Shown here: piece by piece, positions 36,098 through 45,188 of the stretch
How positions within the stretch are numbered: the stretch's first letter is position 1
Layout of the letters: every line of letters begins with the position of its first letter
NCBI GenBank assembly: GCA_030537695.1
Contig: JAUNVJ010000004.1
Location: 26,295-90,294, forward strand
DNA length: 64,000 nt
DNA from: Tissierellia bacterium
GTDB taxonomy: Bacteria; Bacillota_A; Clostridia; Tissierellales; Peptoniphilaceae
Reading direction: 5' to 3'
The notes under the pieces: generated by a model
The model's database searches: none
Told to the model about the DNA's origin: nothing
What the model saw: only the letters and a program-made list of their open reading frames with translations
Program-made: the position numbers and the translations under genes

Positions 36098-37240
36098 CTA
36101 CAGTTTAAAATACTCTTTAACCATATCTTGTACTTCTCTTCGTCGATTATTCAACAGATCCCAACCGGCAAAGAGAAATTTCTGTTCCGGTGAGAGATGA
36201 TTGTCAATACCCTCTCTGGTACATGGAAATTTTCCATGGAAGGAAAAGATTTCCGACACCGAATCCGATAGAAAATAATCGATTGCCGGTTGTACTTGTG
36301 CCAAGCGATCTTTTTTTGCCGTCATAAAAATCGGAGAGACAATAGCTCCTTCTTTTGGCCAAATTTGTACCAATGAAGGGCTTTGGATCATAGAGGCGAA
36401 AAAATAAGGGGCGATGCTGACACAGGCCGGTTTGTTCCTTGTCTTGACCATCTGTGCCGGATGAAGATTGGAGTGAAAACACTCCCTTAGTTTCTTGATG
36501 CCGTCCAGCCCAAAATGAGCATAAATCGTCAATACCAAAGCATTGTACATATCTAGATCCGATACGGGAATGGACAGGGAGTTTTTAAACTCTCCGCTTA
36601 ACAGTTCTTCCCAGCTTTTCGGCATTTCACGGCCCTTTAAAAGATCTTTGTTGACAATAAAAACGGCCGGAACGATACTGAATATATGAAGTTTCCCATT
36701 GGGGTCTACTAAATCCACCCCTCGCTCTTTAAATTCTTTTCCTATCTGTTGAGTCGGTGCCACATAGGATCTTTCAATCTCTCGATAGATATCCTCATCC
36801 AAGACCAATTCATAGCCAGCAGAGGTGATAAGATCCGGTAGGATTTCATCTCTTTTAAATTTTTCCGTGACAAAATCCATCCCTAAATTTGCAGAACGTA
36901 GGTCAAAATTGATGTCTTCTTTTTGCTTCGGCGAAAAATCTTTTAAAGCTTCGATCAGGGGAACTTTTATCGGACAAGGGACTGCTCCACTGACTAAGAC
37001 ATCTCCTTTTTCATTGGGTGCTTCTTCCTCTAGATGATACCCATTGTATTGACGAAATTCCTCTTCAAAAATAGCGGAGTCAATTTGTCTCATATGAAGA
37101 GCATCCTCCAAATTTATCATCGGTGCCATCATTCGATATTGATCTTCATCCTTTAAATTGTCGAATCCTTTTGAAATTAAAAATTCTCGCAATTTCTTAT
37201 GTTCTTCACAAGATTCGTATACACTTTTTTTAAAATTCAT
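36098..37240 (-). CDS. Cytosolic ABC solute-binding-protein-like protein with DUF1858-like N-terminus
   Basis: The 380-residue protein has the bilobal fold signs of ferric-type solute-binding proteins (EMPKSWEELLSGEFK, IPVSDLDMYNALVL, AIDYFLSDSVSEIFSFHGKFP), but no signal peptide or lipobox, so it should remain inside the cell. Residues about 10-60 (HKKLREFLISKGFDNL, then MINLEDALHMRQID) resemble a DUF1858-like helical module. Cys residues at PCPIK and KFPCTR may be ligands. It is the first gene of the operon with the GTPase and ATPase and has an AGGAGG site. A binding protein acting in the cytosol is unusual and suggests capture of a metal cofactor or substrate for insertion. Confidence 0.82.
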   Translation of the reverse strand: MNFKKSVYESCEEHKKLREFLISKGFDNLKDEDQYRMMAPMINLEDALHMRQIDSAIFEEEFRQYNGYHLEEEAPNEKGDVLVSGAVPCPIKVPLIEALKDFSPKQKEDINFDLRSANLGMDFVTEKFKRDEILPDLITSAGYELVLDEDIYREIERSYVAPTQQIGKEFKERGVDLVDPNGKLHIFSIVPAVFIVNKDLLKGREMPKSWEELLSGEFKNSLSIPVSDLDMYNALVLTIYAHFGLDGIKKLRECFHSNLHPAQMVKTRNKPACVSIAPYFFASMIQSPSLVQIWPKEGAIVSPIFMTAKKDRLAQVQPAIDYFLSDSVSEIFSFHGKFPCTREGIDNHLSPEQKFLFAGWDLLNNRRREVQDMVKEYFKL

Positions 37241-37431
37241 CTTTTCCCTCCTGATTTGTTATTTTCATTTTACCATGAATCTCCAACGGATATTGTCACT
37301 TTTGTTACATTCCACAAGTATAAGATCAACCTTTTATAGAGCTTGATTTTTTCGGAAATATCTCCTTTTTTTCTTTTGCATTCTATCTGGGAATTGTTTA
37401 TTATTATAGTATATGTATAAAGGAGGACCAT

Positions 37432-38877
37432 ATGTTATTTAACTCCCTGGGATACCTTGCCTTTTTTTCAGGAGTGGTATTTCTCTATTTTTTACTTCCA
37501 AAAAAATTAAAAAGTCCCTTTCTTTTGATTGCCAGTTACTTTTTTTATTCATGTTGGAATGTAAAGTACTCTCTTTTGATGGCTCTATCCACCGGGGTGA
37601 CCTTTCTCACCGGTTTGGGATTGGAAAAAAGCTCCTCGAAATCTAAAAAACTTTGGGTCTTTTTTTGTTTTACCATTAATTTGGGAATTTTATTTATTTT
37701 TAAATATTTAAATTTTACAATCGATGTGATCAATATTATGGCCAATCGGTGGAATTTTACTCCGATAGATGCTTCTTTCCACTTTCTCCTACCGGTAGGC
37801 ATTTCTTTTTATACATTTCAAGCCCTTGGCTACACCATCGATGTCTATCGTCAAGACATTCCGGCGGAGAAAAACTTTTGGAAATACGCTCTCTTTGTCT
37901 CCTTTTTTCCTCAATTGGTGGCAGGACCCATCGAAAGATCCAATCATCTATTGCCTCAAATCAAAAGAGGCAGCCGTTTTTCCTTTGAAAATCTTCGATT
38001 GGGCTTAATTTTTATGGGTTACGGTTATTGCTTGAAACTGATTATTGCTGATCGAGCTGCCCTATTGGTCAATGAAGCCTTTCAACAGTATAAGATATTG
38101 TCGACCCCTTTGCTTCTTTTTGCCGCCTTTTGTTTTACCCTTCAGATTTATTGTGATTTCTATTCCTATTCGATTATAGCCAAAGGATCGGCACGGGTCT
38201 TAGGTTACGATTTGATGGATAATTTTAGGGAACCTCTCTTTGCCAAATCGATTACGGAATTTTGGCGACGATGGCATATTTCCCTCTCCACTTGGTTTAA
38301 AGATTATCTCTACATCCCTTTGGGAGGTAATCGGAAGGGCTTAGGGCGAAAATCCTTCAACCTTCTTTTGGTTTTTCTCGTCAGTGGTTTATGGCATGGT
38401 GCCAATTTGACCTTTTTATTATGGGGTCTGATTCACGGCATCTGTAACATTGTCGAGTCTGCAATTCATTCCATCGGCTTTCGATTCAAAGACCATTTTC
38501 TAATCAATGGAATTCGTCGTCTTTTCACATTGACGATTGTGGTTTTGGCTTTTATCTTTTTCCGAGGAGAAACCATCACCCAAGCTTTGGCATACCTGCA
38601 AACTCTTTTCACTGCCGGAAAGGGAGATTTTTTCAAAGAGTTGGAATTGGTCCATTTCGGCCGATCCAATTTTTATGTACTACTAATTGCCCTAGGAATT
38701 TTATCCTTTGTGGATCTATTAAAATGTAAAGGTTATGCTCCGGCGGCGCTTCTGAAAGATCAAACCCCCTTGATCGTACGCTGGATTATTTATCTTATCG
38801 CTATTTTCGCCATTTTGATCTTCGGTATTTACGGTCCCGGTTATTCTGAGTCTCAATTTATCTATTTCCAGTTTTAA
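37432..38877 (+). CDS. MBOAT-family O-acyltransferase (AlgI/DltB-like)
   Basis: The 481-residue membrane protein has about 11 helices and the MBOAT signatures: FWRRWHISLSTWFKDYLYIP (near 281-300) and GLWHGANLTFLLWG (near 320-333), whose His is the expected catalytic residue. It would move acyl groups across the membrane onto a surface polysaccharide or wall polymer. No dltA/dltC genes are near, and the following gene encodes an SGNH-like partner, so the pair fits O-acetylation (PatA/PatB or AlgI/AlgJ type) better than D-alanylation. AGGAGG precedes the ATG. The gap to the next gene is 9 bp, so they form one operon. Confidence 0.92.
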   Translation: MLFNSLGYLAFFSGVVFLYFLLPKKLKSPFLLIASYFFYSCWNVKYSLLMALSTGVTFLTGLGLEKSSSKSKKLWVFFCFTINLGILFIFKYLNFTIDVINIMANRWNFTPIDASFHFLLPVGISFYTFQALGYTIDVYRQDIPAEKNFWKYALFVSFFPQLVAGPIERSNHLLPQIKRGSRFSFENLRLGLIFMGYGYCLKLIIADRAALLVNEAFQQYKILSTPLLLFAAFCFTLQIYCDFYSYSIIAKGSARVLGYDLMDNFREPLFAKSITEFWRRWHISLSTWFKDYLYIPLGGNRKGLGRKSFNLLLVFLVSGLWHGANLTFLLWGLIHGICNIVESAIHSIGFRFKDHFLINGIRRLFTLTIVVLAFIFFRGETITQALAYLQTLFTAGKGDFFKELELVHFGRSNFYVLLIALGILSFVDLLKCKGYAPAALLKDQTPLIVRWIIYLIAIFAILIFGIYGPGYSESQFIYFQF

Positions 38878-38886
38878 GGAGATATT

Positions 38887-39909
38887 ATGAAAACTTTCAA
38901 ACGGATTTTATCCATTATCATCTTTATGACAATTCTCATTTTGGGAATCATACAATTAAATAGCCTCTTTACTCGGAAGTCCTTGGATAAACCCTGGGAT
39001 ATGGGAAATAAAATCGGTGGATATTTTAATGAGAATGATGCTTTTACCATGATGTTTTTTGGAACATCCCATACTTATTGTTCTTTTCAACCTTTGATGA
39101 TATATCCCAATATGGGGGCGAAATCCTATATTCTCGCTTCTCAAAAACAGCCTCTAGAAGCTACCTATTACTACATGAAGGAAGTTTTGAATCGAGATCG
39201 TCCAAAGATTTTTATTTTGGATGTCTATGCTTTTATCACCAATATAGAACAGGATGAGGCTGTGGTTCACTCCTATATTGACTACCTTCCCTGGAGCTTA
39301 AACAAGGTGAAGATGATTTTAAAAGCCGTCCCTCTCCAATATCAACCACAGGCTTTTTTCCCTCTCATAATGTACCATGACCGATGGGATCAATTAAAGG
39401 AAGAGGACTATGCCTTTGATCCATCCCAATATCAAGATTATCTCAAGGGTTATGTCCTTTTAACCGGTCAAAGTGCCCCGTTTAAAAAGAGTAAAACCAT
39501 GAATAGAGAGTCTCAAGACTTTTTGGAAAATGCAACCGCCGATTTTATGGAAAACCAATTGATAATTCTTCGTAAAATGATGGATATTTGTGAAAAGAAT
39601 CAAGTCCGACTACTCTTGGTCAAAACTCCAATTTATAATTCCCAACCCTATCAGAAAAATATCGATCGTTTACGGGAAATGATTCAGCAATACCCTGTTG
39701 AATTTATTGATTTTAACGATTATAAAGAAGAGATGGGCTTGGATGAAAGCGATTTTTACGATTTCTATCACTTAAATGCCAAGGGAGCAGAAAAATTCAA
39801 TACTTTCTTTATTAATGATATGATTTCTAAAAATATTTATTTTGACATGGATCATTTGGACCCTCAATGGCTCAAAGAATATGATCGGTATTACCGATCC
39901 ACCCATTAA
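38887..39909 (+). CDS. Membrane-anchored SGNH/AlgX-like partner of the MBOAT protein
   Basis: The 340-residue protein has an N-terminal anchor helix (about 7-25) and an extracellular SGNH-hydrolase-like domain: FFGTSHTYCSF (Ser in GTSH, near 58-61) as block I, an internal FILDVYAF strand, and DFYHLNAKGAEKF (Asp and His, near 299-311) as block V. It would accept the acyl group exported by the MBOAT protein and pass it to an extracellular polymer, as AlgX, PatB or DltD do. The polymer is unknown. It is the last gene of the two-gene operon, followed by a strong hairpin. Confidence 0.87.
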   Translation: MKTFKRILSIIIFMTILILGIIQLNSLFTRKSLDKPWDMGNKIGGYFNENDAFTMMFFGTSHTYCSFQPLMIYPNMGAKSYILASQKQPLEATYYYMKEVLNRDRPKIFILDVYAFITNIEQDEAVVHSYIDYLPWSLNKVKMILKAVPLQYQPQAFFPLIMYHDRWDQLKEEDYAFDPSQYQDYLKGYVLLTGQSAPFKKSKTMNRESQDFLENATADFMENQLIILRKMMDICEKNQVRLLLVKTPIYNSQPYQKNIDRLREMIQQYPVEFIDFNDYKEEMGLDESDFYDFYHLNAKGAEKFNTFFINDMISKNIYFDMDHLDPQWLKEYDRYYRSTH

Positions 39910-39945
39910 AAAACTTCCTTTTCTTTTAAAAGAAAAGGAAGTTTT
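39907..39945. terminator. Terminator between convergent genes
   Basis: AAAACTTCCTTTTCTTT pairs with AAAGAAAAGGAAGTTTT; usable from both sides. Confidence 0.9.
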
Positions 39946-39947
39946 CT

Positions 39948-40739
39948 CTATTGTCGTCTTTTGATCCAATGAATCACATCATCAATAACTTGTTCTTTCA
40001 TATAATCATGATAGACTTCATGGTATTGTTTTTCATAAATATGAAGGGCCTTATCCTCAGAAGACACCAAGGAAAAATTCGTCCAAGCATTATCCGGTGT
40101 CACCACTTGGTCCATAGCTCCATGAAGGAAAATTATGGGACATTTCACTTGTGACAGATGGGTTTTCAAATAATCTTTTCCCTTCGACAAACTTTGAAAC
40201 AACCCCACAGAATACGCATTTTGAGTAAGAGGATCTTCTTCCCAGCCCTTTACAACTTCAGGATCGGAACAAATACCCTCCAAATTGTCATCTTCAATAT
40301 ATTCATCCTGGGGACGTCCTTCTAAATCTTCATATACGATCATCTCAGGACTGGGAGCTCCCGAAACGATATAATTTACATCCATTTCCGGATACATCGA
40401 TGCAAAGAGAAGTGCTGTCAAACCGCCCATACTCTGTCCTAAAATAAAAAGTGGTTTTCCCGGCTTTTCTTCTTGAACCTTTTTTACCATTTCATATAGA
40501 TCCAAAGGTAATTCATAGTAGTCCTTTAAATAGGCTCTCTTTCCTTCACTGTGACCGTGACCTCGTTGATCGTAACGGTACGTCGTATAGCCTTTTTGTT
40601 GCAGACGCAAAGCCACATGGTCATATCGACCCAAATGTTCTCCCAGACCGTGAACGATAATGACAACTCCTCGTTCATCCTTTACTTCTTCTACTTTGAT
40701 ATTTAGTTTCGTTCCATCAAAACTATTTAATGGTTCCAA
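39948..40739 (-). CDS. Alpha/beta hydrolase, monoacylglycerol lipase/lysophospholipase-like
   Basis: This 263-residue hydrolase shows HGLGEHLGRY (oxyanion region, near 31-40), RYDQRGHGHSEG and the nucleophile elbow GQSMGG (Ser near 98), with the late catalytic Asp (HGAMDQVV) and His (QYHEVYHDY). It matches the Hydrolase_4/serine aminopeptidase S33 lipase group that cleaves mono-acylglycerols or lysophospholipids. The start codon is TTG with AGGAG 8 bp upstream. No signal peptide is visible, so it is cytosolic. It is 39 bp downstream of the 5-formyl-THF cyclo-ligase gene and may share its transcript. Confidence 0.9.
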   Translation of the reverse strand: MEPLNSFDGTKLNIKVEEVKDERGVVIIVHGLGEHLGRYDHVALRLQQKGYTTYRYDQRGHGHSEGKRAYLKDYYELPLDLYEMVKKVQEEKPGKPLFILGQSMGGLTALLFASMYPEMDVNYIVSGAPSPEMIVYEDLEGRPQDEYIEDDNLEGICSDPEVVKGWEEDPLTQNAYSVGLFQSLSKGKDYLKTHLSQVKCPIIFLHGAMDQVVTPDNAWTNFSLVSSEDKALHIYEKQYHEVYHDYMKEQVIDDVIHWIKRRQ

Positions 40740-40778
40740 AAAATCACTCCTGTTTCTATACTACCATAGAAGCATCGA

Positions 40779-41324
40779 TTATCCTAATTTTTCCCAACGA
40801 CTTTCCGATAAGAAATAATCCAAAGGACGGTCATATGCTTCATGAGGCACTTCTTCCGTCCATTGAAGATCATAGCCAATACCTAAGGTGATCATTTCCT
40901 GATGCTTGCCTATAAATTTATCATAGTATCCGCCACCATAGCCTATACGGTACCCCTTTTTATCAAAGGCAAGGCCAGGAGTGACGCAAAGATCGATCTT
41001 TTCCATTTCTTGCTCATTTGTCGGCTCTAAAATTCCCATGGTACCCGGAGACAATTCCGATAGGGATTTAATTTCAATGGCCACCATTTCTTTGCCCATT
41101 ACTTTCGGTACAGAAACTTTTTTCCCGTCTTTTAACGCTTGCTCAATCATGGGATGGGTATTGACCTCATCGAAACTGCTGACAAAGATAAAAATATTTT
41201 TATTTTCTTGATAGAGAAAACTGTCAATCAATCTTTGAAAGATCAATTGATCTTTTTCCCGACGTATCTCAGGACTGAGGGATTTCCTCTTTCCCATAAA
41301 TTGTTCTCGAAATTCTCGTTTCAT
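40779..41324 (-). CDS. 5-formyltetrahydrofolate cyclo-ligase
   Basis: The 181-residue enzyme converts 5-formyl-THF to 5,10-methenyl-THF with ATP, returning stored folate to the one-carbon pool. Family motifs are KREFREQFMGKR (N-terminal ATP/folate region), FVSSFDEVNTHPMI, VTPGLAFDKKGYRIGYGGGYYDKF (near 115-138) with the Gly-rich loop. Length is normal. AGGAGG before the ATG overlaps the end of the AddB-like gene (2 bp gap), indicating coupling in one operon. Confidence 0.94.
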   Translation of the reverse strand: MKREFREQFMGKRKSLSPEIRREKDQLIFQRLIDSFLYQENKNIFIFVSSFDEVNTHPMIEQALKDGKKVSVPKVMGKEMVAIEIKSLSELSPGTMGILEPTNEQEMEKIDLCVTPGLAFDKKGYRIGYGGGYYDKFIGKHQEMITLGIGYDLQWTEEVPHEAYDRPLDYFLSESRWEKLG

Positions 41325-41326
41325 TT

Positions 41327-43918
41327 TTACCTCCTATAACAAAAATCTTGATAGATGCAATATTTACAATCGTCACTATCTCCAGGAAAATGACCGGAGA
41401 GCATTTCCGAATAGAGGCGAAAAATTTCATTTTGGGAAGAATTTAAAATTTCCTGGAACTCTTCCCCACTGAAATTACAATATTGTCGATTCTTAGGCAC
41501 ATGCTCCAAATTTCGAAGGACATTTTGAAATTTTCCTTGATGGAGATTTCCATAGCGACATTCGGCAATTTCTTTGCCTTTCAAAATTCTGCTCCATGCA
41601 TAAATGGGAAGTTGAAAGGCCTTTAATTCCAAAATATCCTTCGTGGTTTTACCGGTTGAAAGCTTGTAATCGGTCAGTTTTTCCACTCCATCTTTTTCAT
41701 CAACACGGTCGATTCTTCCAGTCATCGTAAATAGTCCGGTTTCAAATTGAAATCTCTCTTCTCTTGCCACCGGCCGATAGCCGGATTCTTTCATATCTTC
41801 CAATTCCTGTTCCAAATATTGCTTTAAGGTTTGAAAGTAATTGTTCCATTGTACCTTCTCAGCAAAAGACAAGAAATCTCTATGACTGTCTTTCAGTATC
41901 TCTTGATAAATATAGCTTTTTAATTTTTCCTCATTGAGCTCTTCCTCATACTCTTGATAGTATTTTTCCAACACATTGTGGTATTTCTCTCCTAAGTCTA
42001 AATACCGTCGATCCATTTCTTTTTTTTGATATTTTTCCCCTTGAAATATGCGATCCAACAAAAATTTTCGGCCGCATTGTGCATAGAGGTCAAAATCCGT
42101 GGAAGAAAAGGATCGGTTTTGCAAACGCTCCTGTAATTTTTTCTTGGAAACAGGAGACAATTCCATCGGTCGATCTTTTTCAATTAAAGATGAGGAGGAT
42201 GCTTCTTTCCAGGTAATATAGACAGTGGGATCTTCTATCATTGAAACGGAAAGCTCTTTGACAAGTCGCTGAAATAAAGAACCGTATCCCTCTTCCCTCT
42301 GAGGAAAGATAAAGACATTGTCTCTACTTTTTTGGATCAAGTGGAGAAGTTTTAAAAAATCTCCTTCTTCTTCATTGACCGTCATCCCGAAATTTCTCAG
42401 TGATGCTTCACGACTTTTCCCATAGAGGATATTGTGAGAAGATCCCTCATACTTATTTTCAAAACCTATTAAGAAACAATATTTCTCCTGTCCGAAATAT
42501 CCTTTCGATAAAGTGGCTACAGGGACTCCCTTTCGATTTCTCAGCATATAATTGGAAGAATCGTCCAACAGATCTTCTAGTAGTTCATTCAATTCCTCAT
42601 AGGAAATCTGAGGAAAAAATTCTCGATACTGTCGCAAATCTTCCAGAAGAAGCTCCAAATTTTCTACCGTTTCCAAATCTCTTCGATAGAAATCTTCATT
42701 TCCTAAGCGTTGAAAATGGTCTTCGATTATTTCCGGTAAAGGTTGAAGATATCTTTCCAGCTTTTGTATATAAAAGTCCAAGCTTTCCCGTTGAGGCATG
42801 GCTTCCTCTCGTAAAGCCTCTAACACATTCAAATAATCTTTTATATCTCCCTCTGATAGGGGAAGATTTTGAATATGTTCCAAATCCTCCACCTGTTGGA
42901 AGGGAATTTTTATCAGCAAATCCATCACCGGATCTGTTTTTTCTGGAATGGGAAAATAAAAAAGATCGAGTCTTTGTAAAAGCTCCTTTTTTTTCCGACG
43001 GTGGAGGAATGTAAGAAGGATTTTTAATTCTTGAATGATCTTGGAATCTCTTTGGAAATTCCCGTTACAGTCGATGGATTCAAAGGAAGATTGCAAAAAA
43101 ATTCGTTGAGCCGTCTCTTGATCTCCACAGATAATTCTACAGGGATCCTTTGGATTTTTCGACAATGTTTTTTTTAAAGAAGCAAACAAAAGATTCCAGT
43201 GATTATTTTTCGTAAAGACTGCTTTCACTTGAGAGGGGCCAATATAGTCCTTGACGGAAAGATGACTTCCATAGTGGATGGTAAATCCCATCTCTTTCAG
43301 TTTTTGTACCAGTTTTTGAGGAATCTGCATCCCTTGAATTTGAAAGGGAATATTGATAATGACTTTGGCATTGCGACTTAAATTTTCAATAATATCCAAT
43401 TCTCCTTGACGAAAGTCGTAAAATCCGTCAATAATAAAATATTCTCCCTCCAAGGGCTCTTCTCCGCCACGGCTATACCCCTTGTCGATTAACAAATTTC
43501 GAGATTGAAAATACTCTTGATACTCTTTGTAAATTGGTGCCAAGGACTGAAACAATGGATCTTTAGTCTTTGCCAAATCCGTCGGGGAAATTTTTTGCAT
43601 CGCCAATCCTTGAAAAAATTCCCTTAACAATATTACAAATCCTTTGTAGTGATAGTCTGGCCGATTCTTTTCAATGATTCGTCGAAGGATAAATTGTTCA
43701 AAGATGCGACCGGCATGTTTGCCTTTAATATTTTTTCGTACAATGTCGTCAAAGGTCATAAAATAGACCTGTGTCGTTCCCCCCACTTGGTAAAGATATT
43801 CTTTCTTTTTTGACATTAAAGCTTCTTGAGAGGGGAGAATATAATATTGGACTTGGTCTTTCTCAATAAAGGATAGACCGTCAATTTCACCACAATTAAA
43901 ATATACTTCTTTTACCAT
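41327..43918 (-). CDS. AddB/RexB-like helicase-nuclease subunit
   Basis: The 863-residue protein has the layout of AddB: a helicase-like body without a recognisable Walker A motif and a C-terminal PD-(D/E)XK nuclease (GRIDRVDEKDG, then LTDYKLSTGK; Asp and Lys near 735-750). Iron-sulfur ligands are present: one Cys in YAQCGRKF (near 620) and CKYCIYQDFC at the end. AddB works with AddA in DNA double-strand-break repair. No addA is next to it; a folate gene follows instead. The ATG at 43918 has AAAGGG at good spacing, while 43924 is too close. It overlaps the pseudouridine synthase stop by 7 bp. Confidence 0.85.
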   Translation of the reverse strand: MVKEVYFNCGEIDGLSFIEKDQVQYYILPSQEALMSKKKEYLYQVGGTTQVYFMTFDDIVRKNIKGKHAGRIFEQFILRRIIEKNRPDYHYKGFVILLREFFQGLAMQKISPTDLAKTKDPLFQSLAPIYKEYQEYFQSRNLLIDKGYSRGGEEPLEGEYFIIDGFYDFRQGELDIIENLSRNAKVIINIPFQIQGMQIPQKLVQKLKEMGFTIHYGSHLSVKDYIGPSQVKAVFTKNNHWNLLFASLKKTLSKNPKDPCRIICGDQETAQRIFLQSSFESIDCNGNFQRDSKIIQELKILLTFLHRRKKKELLQRLDLFYFPIPEKTDPVMDLLIKIPFQQVEDLEHIQNLPLSEGDIKDYLNVLEALREEAMPQRESLDFYIQKLERYLQPLPEIIEDHFQRLGNEDFYRRDLETVENLELLLEDLRQYREFFPQISYEELNELLEDLLDDSSNYMLRNRKGVPVATLSKGYFGQEKYCFLIGFENKYEGSSHNILYGKSREASLRNFGMTVNEEEGDFLKLLHLIQKSRDNVFIFPQREEGYGSLFQRLVKELSVSMIEDPTVYITWKEASSSSLIEKDRPMELSPVSKKKLQERLQNRSFSSTDFDLYAQCGRKFLLDRIFQGEKYQKKEMDRRYLDLGEKYHNVLEKYYQEYEEELNEEKLKSYIYQEILKDSHRDFLSFAEKVQWNNYFQTLKQYLEQELEDMKESGYRPVAREERFQFETGLFTMTGRIDRVDEKDGVEKLTDYKLSTGKTTKDILELKAFQLPIYAWSRILKGKEIAECRYGNLHQGKFQNVLRNLEHVPKNRQYCNFSGEEFQEILNSSQNEIFRLYSEMLSGHFPGDSDDCKYCIYQDFCYRR

Positions 43919-44889
43919 GGCCATTTCCCTTTATGTCTCGGAAAGAGCCGATCTAAAATAATGGCTTCCCGTTTTTCCGGAGGATAATAAAACTGACGAT
44001 GGGAAAGTTCTTCCAAAAAAGTTCCTTCTCCTTCAAAGGCAATGGAGTAATTGTGTAAAAATTGAGAATCATAACCAAATTTTTGTTGAAAAAATCCATT
44101 GATCTTTGGATCTCCATATTTACGGTCCCCAACGATGGGATAGCCAGCATGTTCTAAACTGACTCGAATTTGATGGGTTCTTCCCGTGATCAAATCACAG
44201 GAAAGAAGGGTATAATCCTTCGATCGTGCCAGAACTTTAAATTTTGTAATGGCTTGTTTTCCCTCTTCTTTCACCGACATTTGATTTTTTCTACTTTTAT
44301 CCAAATGTAGCTGAAGGTTGAAATCTTCCTTCACCACTCCATGGACCAATGCCAGATAGTATTTATTGATCATTCGAGATCTCATCATAGTGTTTAACAA
44401 TTGTAAACTGTCAGCATCTTTTGCTCCGATAATGATTCCTGAAGTGTTACGATCCAAACGGTTACAAATTCCCGGTCGAAAAGTTTGCTCTTGGCGAGGG
44501 TTGTACTCCCCTTTGAAAATTAAGTAGTCCACCATGCGATCTACCATATTGTCTTCATAGGCTTTCTTATCATTATGACTTAAGATGCCCACTTTTTTCT
44601 TCATCAAGATGATATGCTGATTCTCAAATAAAATTTCCGGATACCGAGAGGATTTTTTTCTTCGCCGATCTCGACGAAATTTTTCAATGGTTTCATCTTT
44701 CAAATACAGATCGATATAATCTCCCGGTTGAAGGATATCCTTAGGATCCGCCTTTTTTCCATTGACTTTGATATTTTTCTTTCGTAAATTTTTATAGAGA
44801 AAGGAAAGGGGTGCTTTTTCAAAATATTTCTTTAAAAATCGATCCACCCGTTGATTTCCATCATTTTCTTCTACTATTAATCGTTTCAT
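43912..44889 (-). CDS. RluA-family 23S rRNA pseudouridine synthase
   Basis: The 325-residue enzyme has an N-terminal S4 RNA-binding domain (about 8-75; FLKKYFEKAPLSFLYKNLRKKNIKVNG region) and an RluA catalytic domain with the active Asp in CNRLDRNTSG (near 145) and the RTHQIRVSLEHAGYPIVGD block. It isomerises uridines to pseudouridine in 23S rRNA; the S4 domain and length match RluC/RluD-type proteins, but target bases cannot be fixed. It is followed by the AddB-like gene with overlapping ends. Confidence 0.93.
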   Translation of the reverse strand: MKRLIVEENDGNQRVDRFLKKYFEKAPLSFLYKNLRKKNIKVNGKKADPKDILQPGDYIDLYLKDETIEKFRRDRRRKKSSRYPEILFENQHIILMKKKVGILSHNDKKAYEDNMVDRMVDYLIFKGEYNPRQEQTFRPGICNRLDRNTSGIIIGAKDADSLQLLNTMMRSRMINKYYLALVHGVVKEDFNLQLHLDKSRKNQMSVKEEGKQAITKFKVLARSKDYTLLSCDLITGRTHQIRVSLEHAGYPIVGDRKYGDPKINGFFQQKFGYDSQFLHNYSIAFEGEGTFLEELSHRQFYYPPEKREAIILDRLFPRHKGKWPW

Positions 44890-45188
44890 TGTTTCACCTG
44901 CTTTGTCCTCTTCTTCTTATTTTAGCATATCCTACTTTATTCAACTAGGAGGACAATCCTATCGATCCGTCAATGGACTTATACAAGGATTGCTTGAAAA
45001 TTCTTTCCATTCTCTTTTCCACAGATCTTTTTTGTGCTACAATAAATTTAGTTTGTACATCGATAAAGATACTGTGGGAAGTGGAATCTTACAATTCTTT
45101 CAAAGATGGCATCCAATGGCCGATCTTTTAGAAGGATCCATTGGAAAGATTTTGTTGTGGACCCTTCCCTGTAGAAAAGAGGAATATT
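44890..45188. other. Intergenic region with promoter for the MltG-like gene
   Basis: The 299-bp gap separates divergent genes. TGCTACAAT at 45035-45043 is an extended -10 element reading rightward, about 145 bp before the chosen start. An open frame across this area (44903-45295) has no ribosome binding site and overlaps the next gene in another frame, so I do not call it. Confidence 0.5.

Noticed and set aside
34431..37240. Reading the trio as an ordinary ABC importer
   Set aside because: The binding-like protein has no export signal, no permease gene is present, and a metallochaperone-like GTPase stands in the middle.
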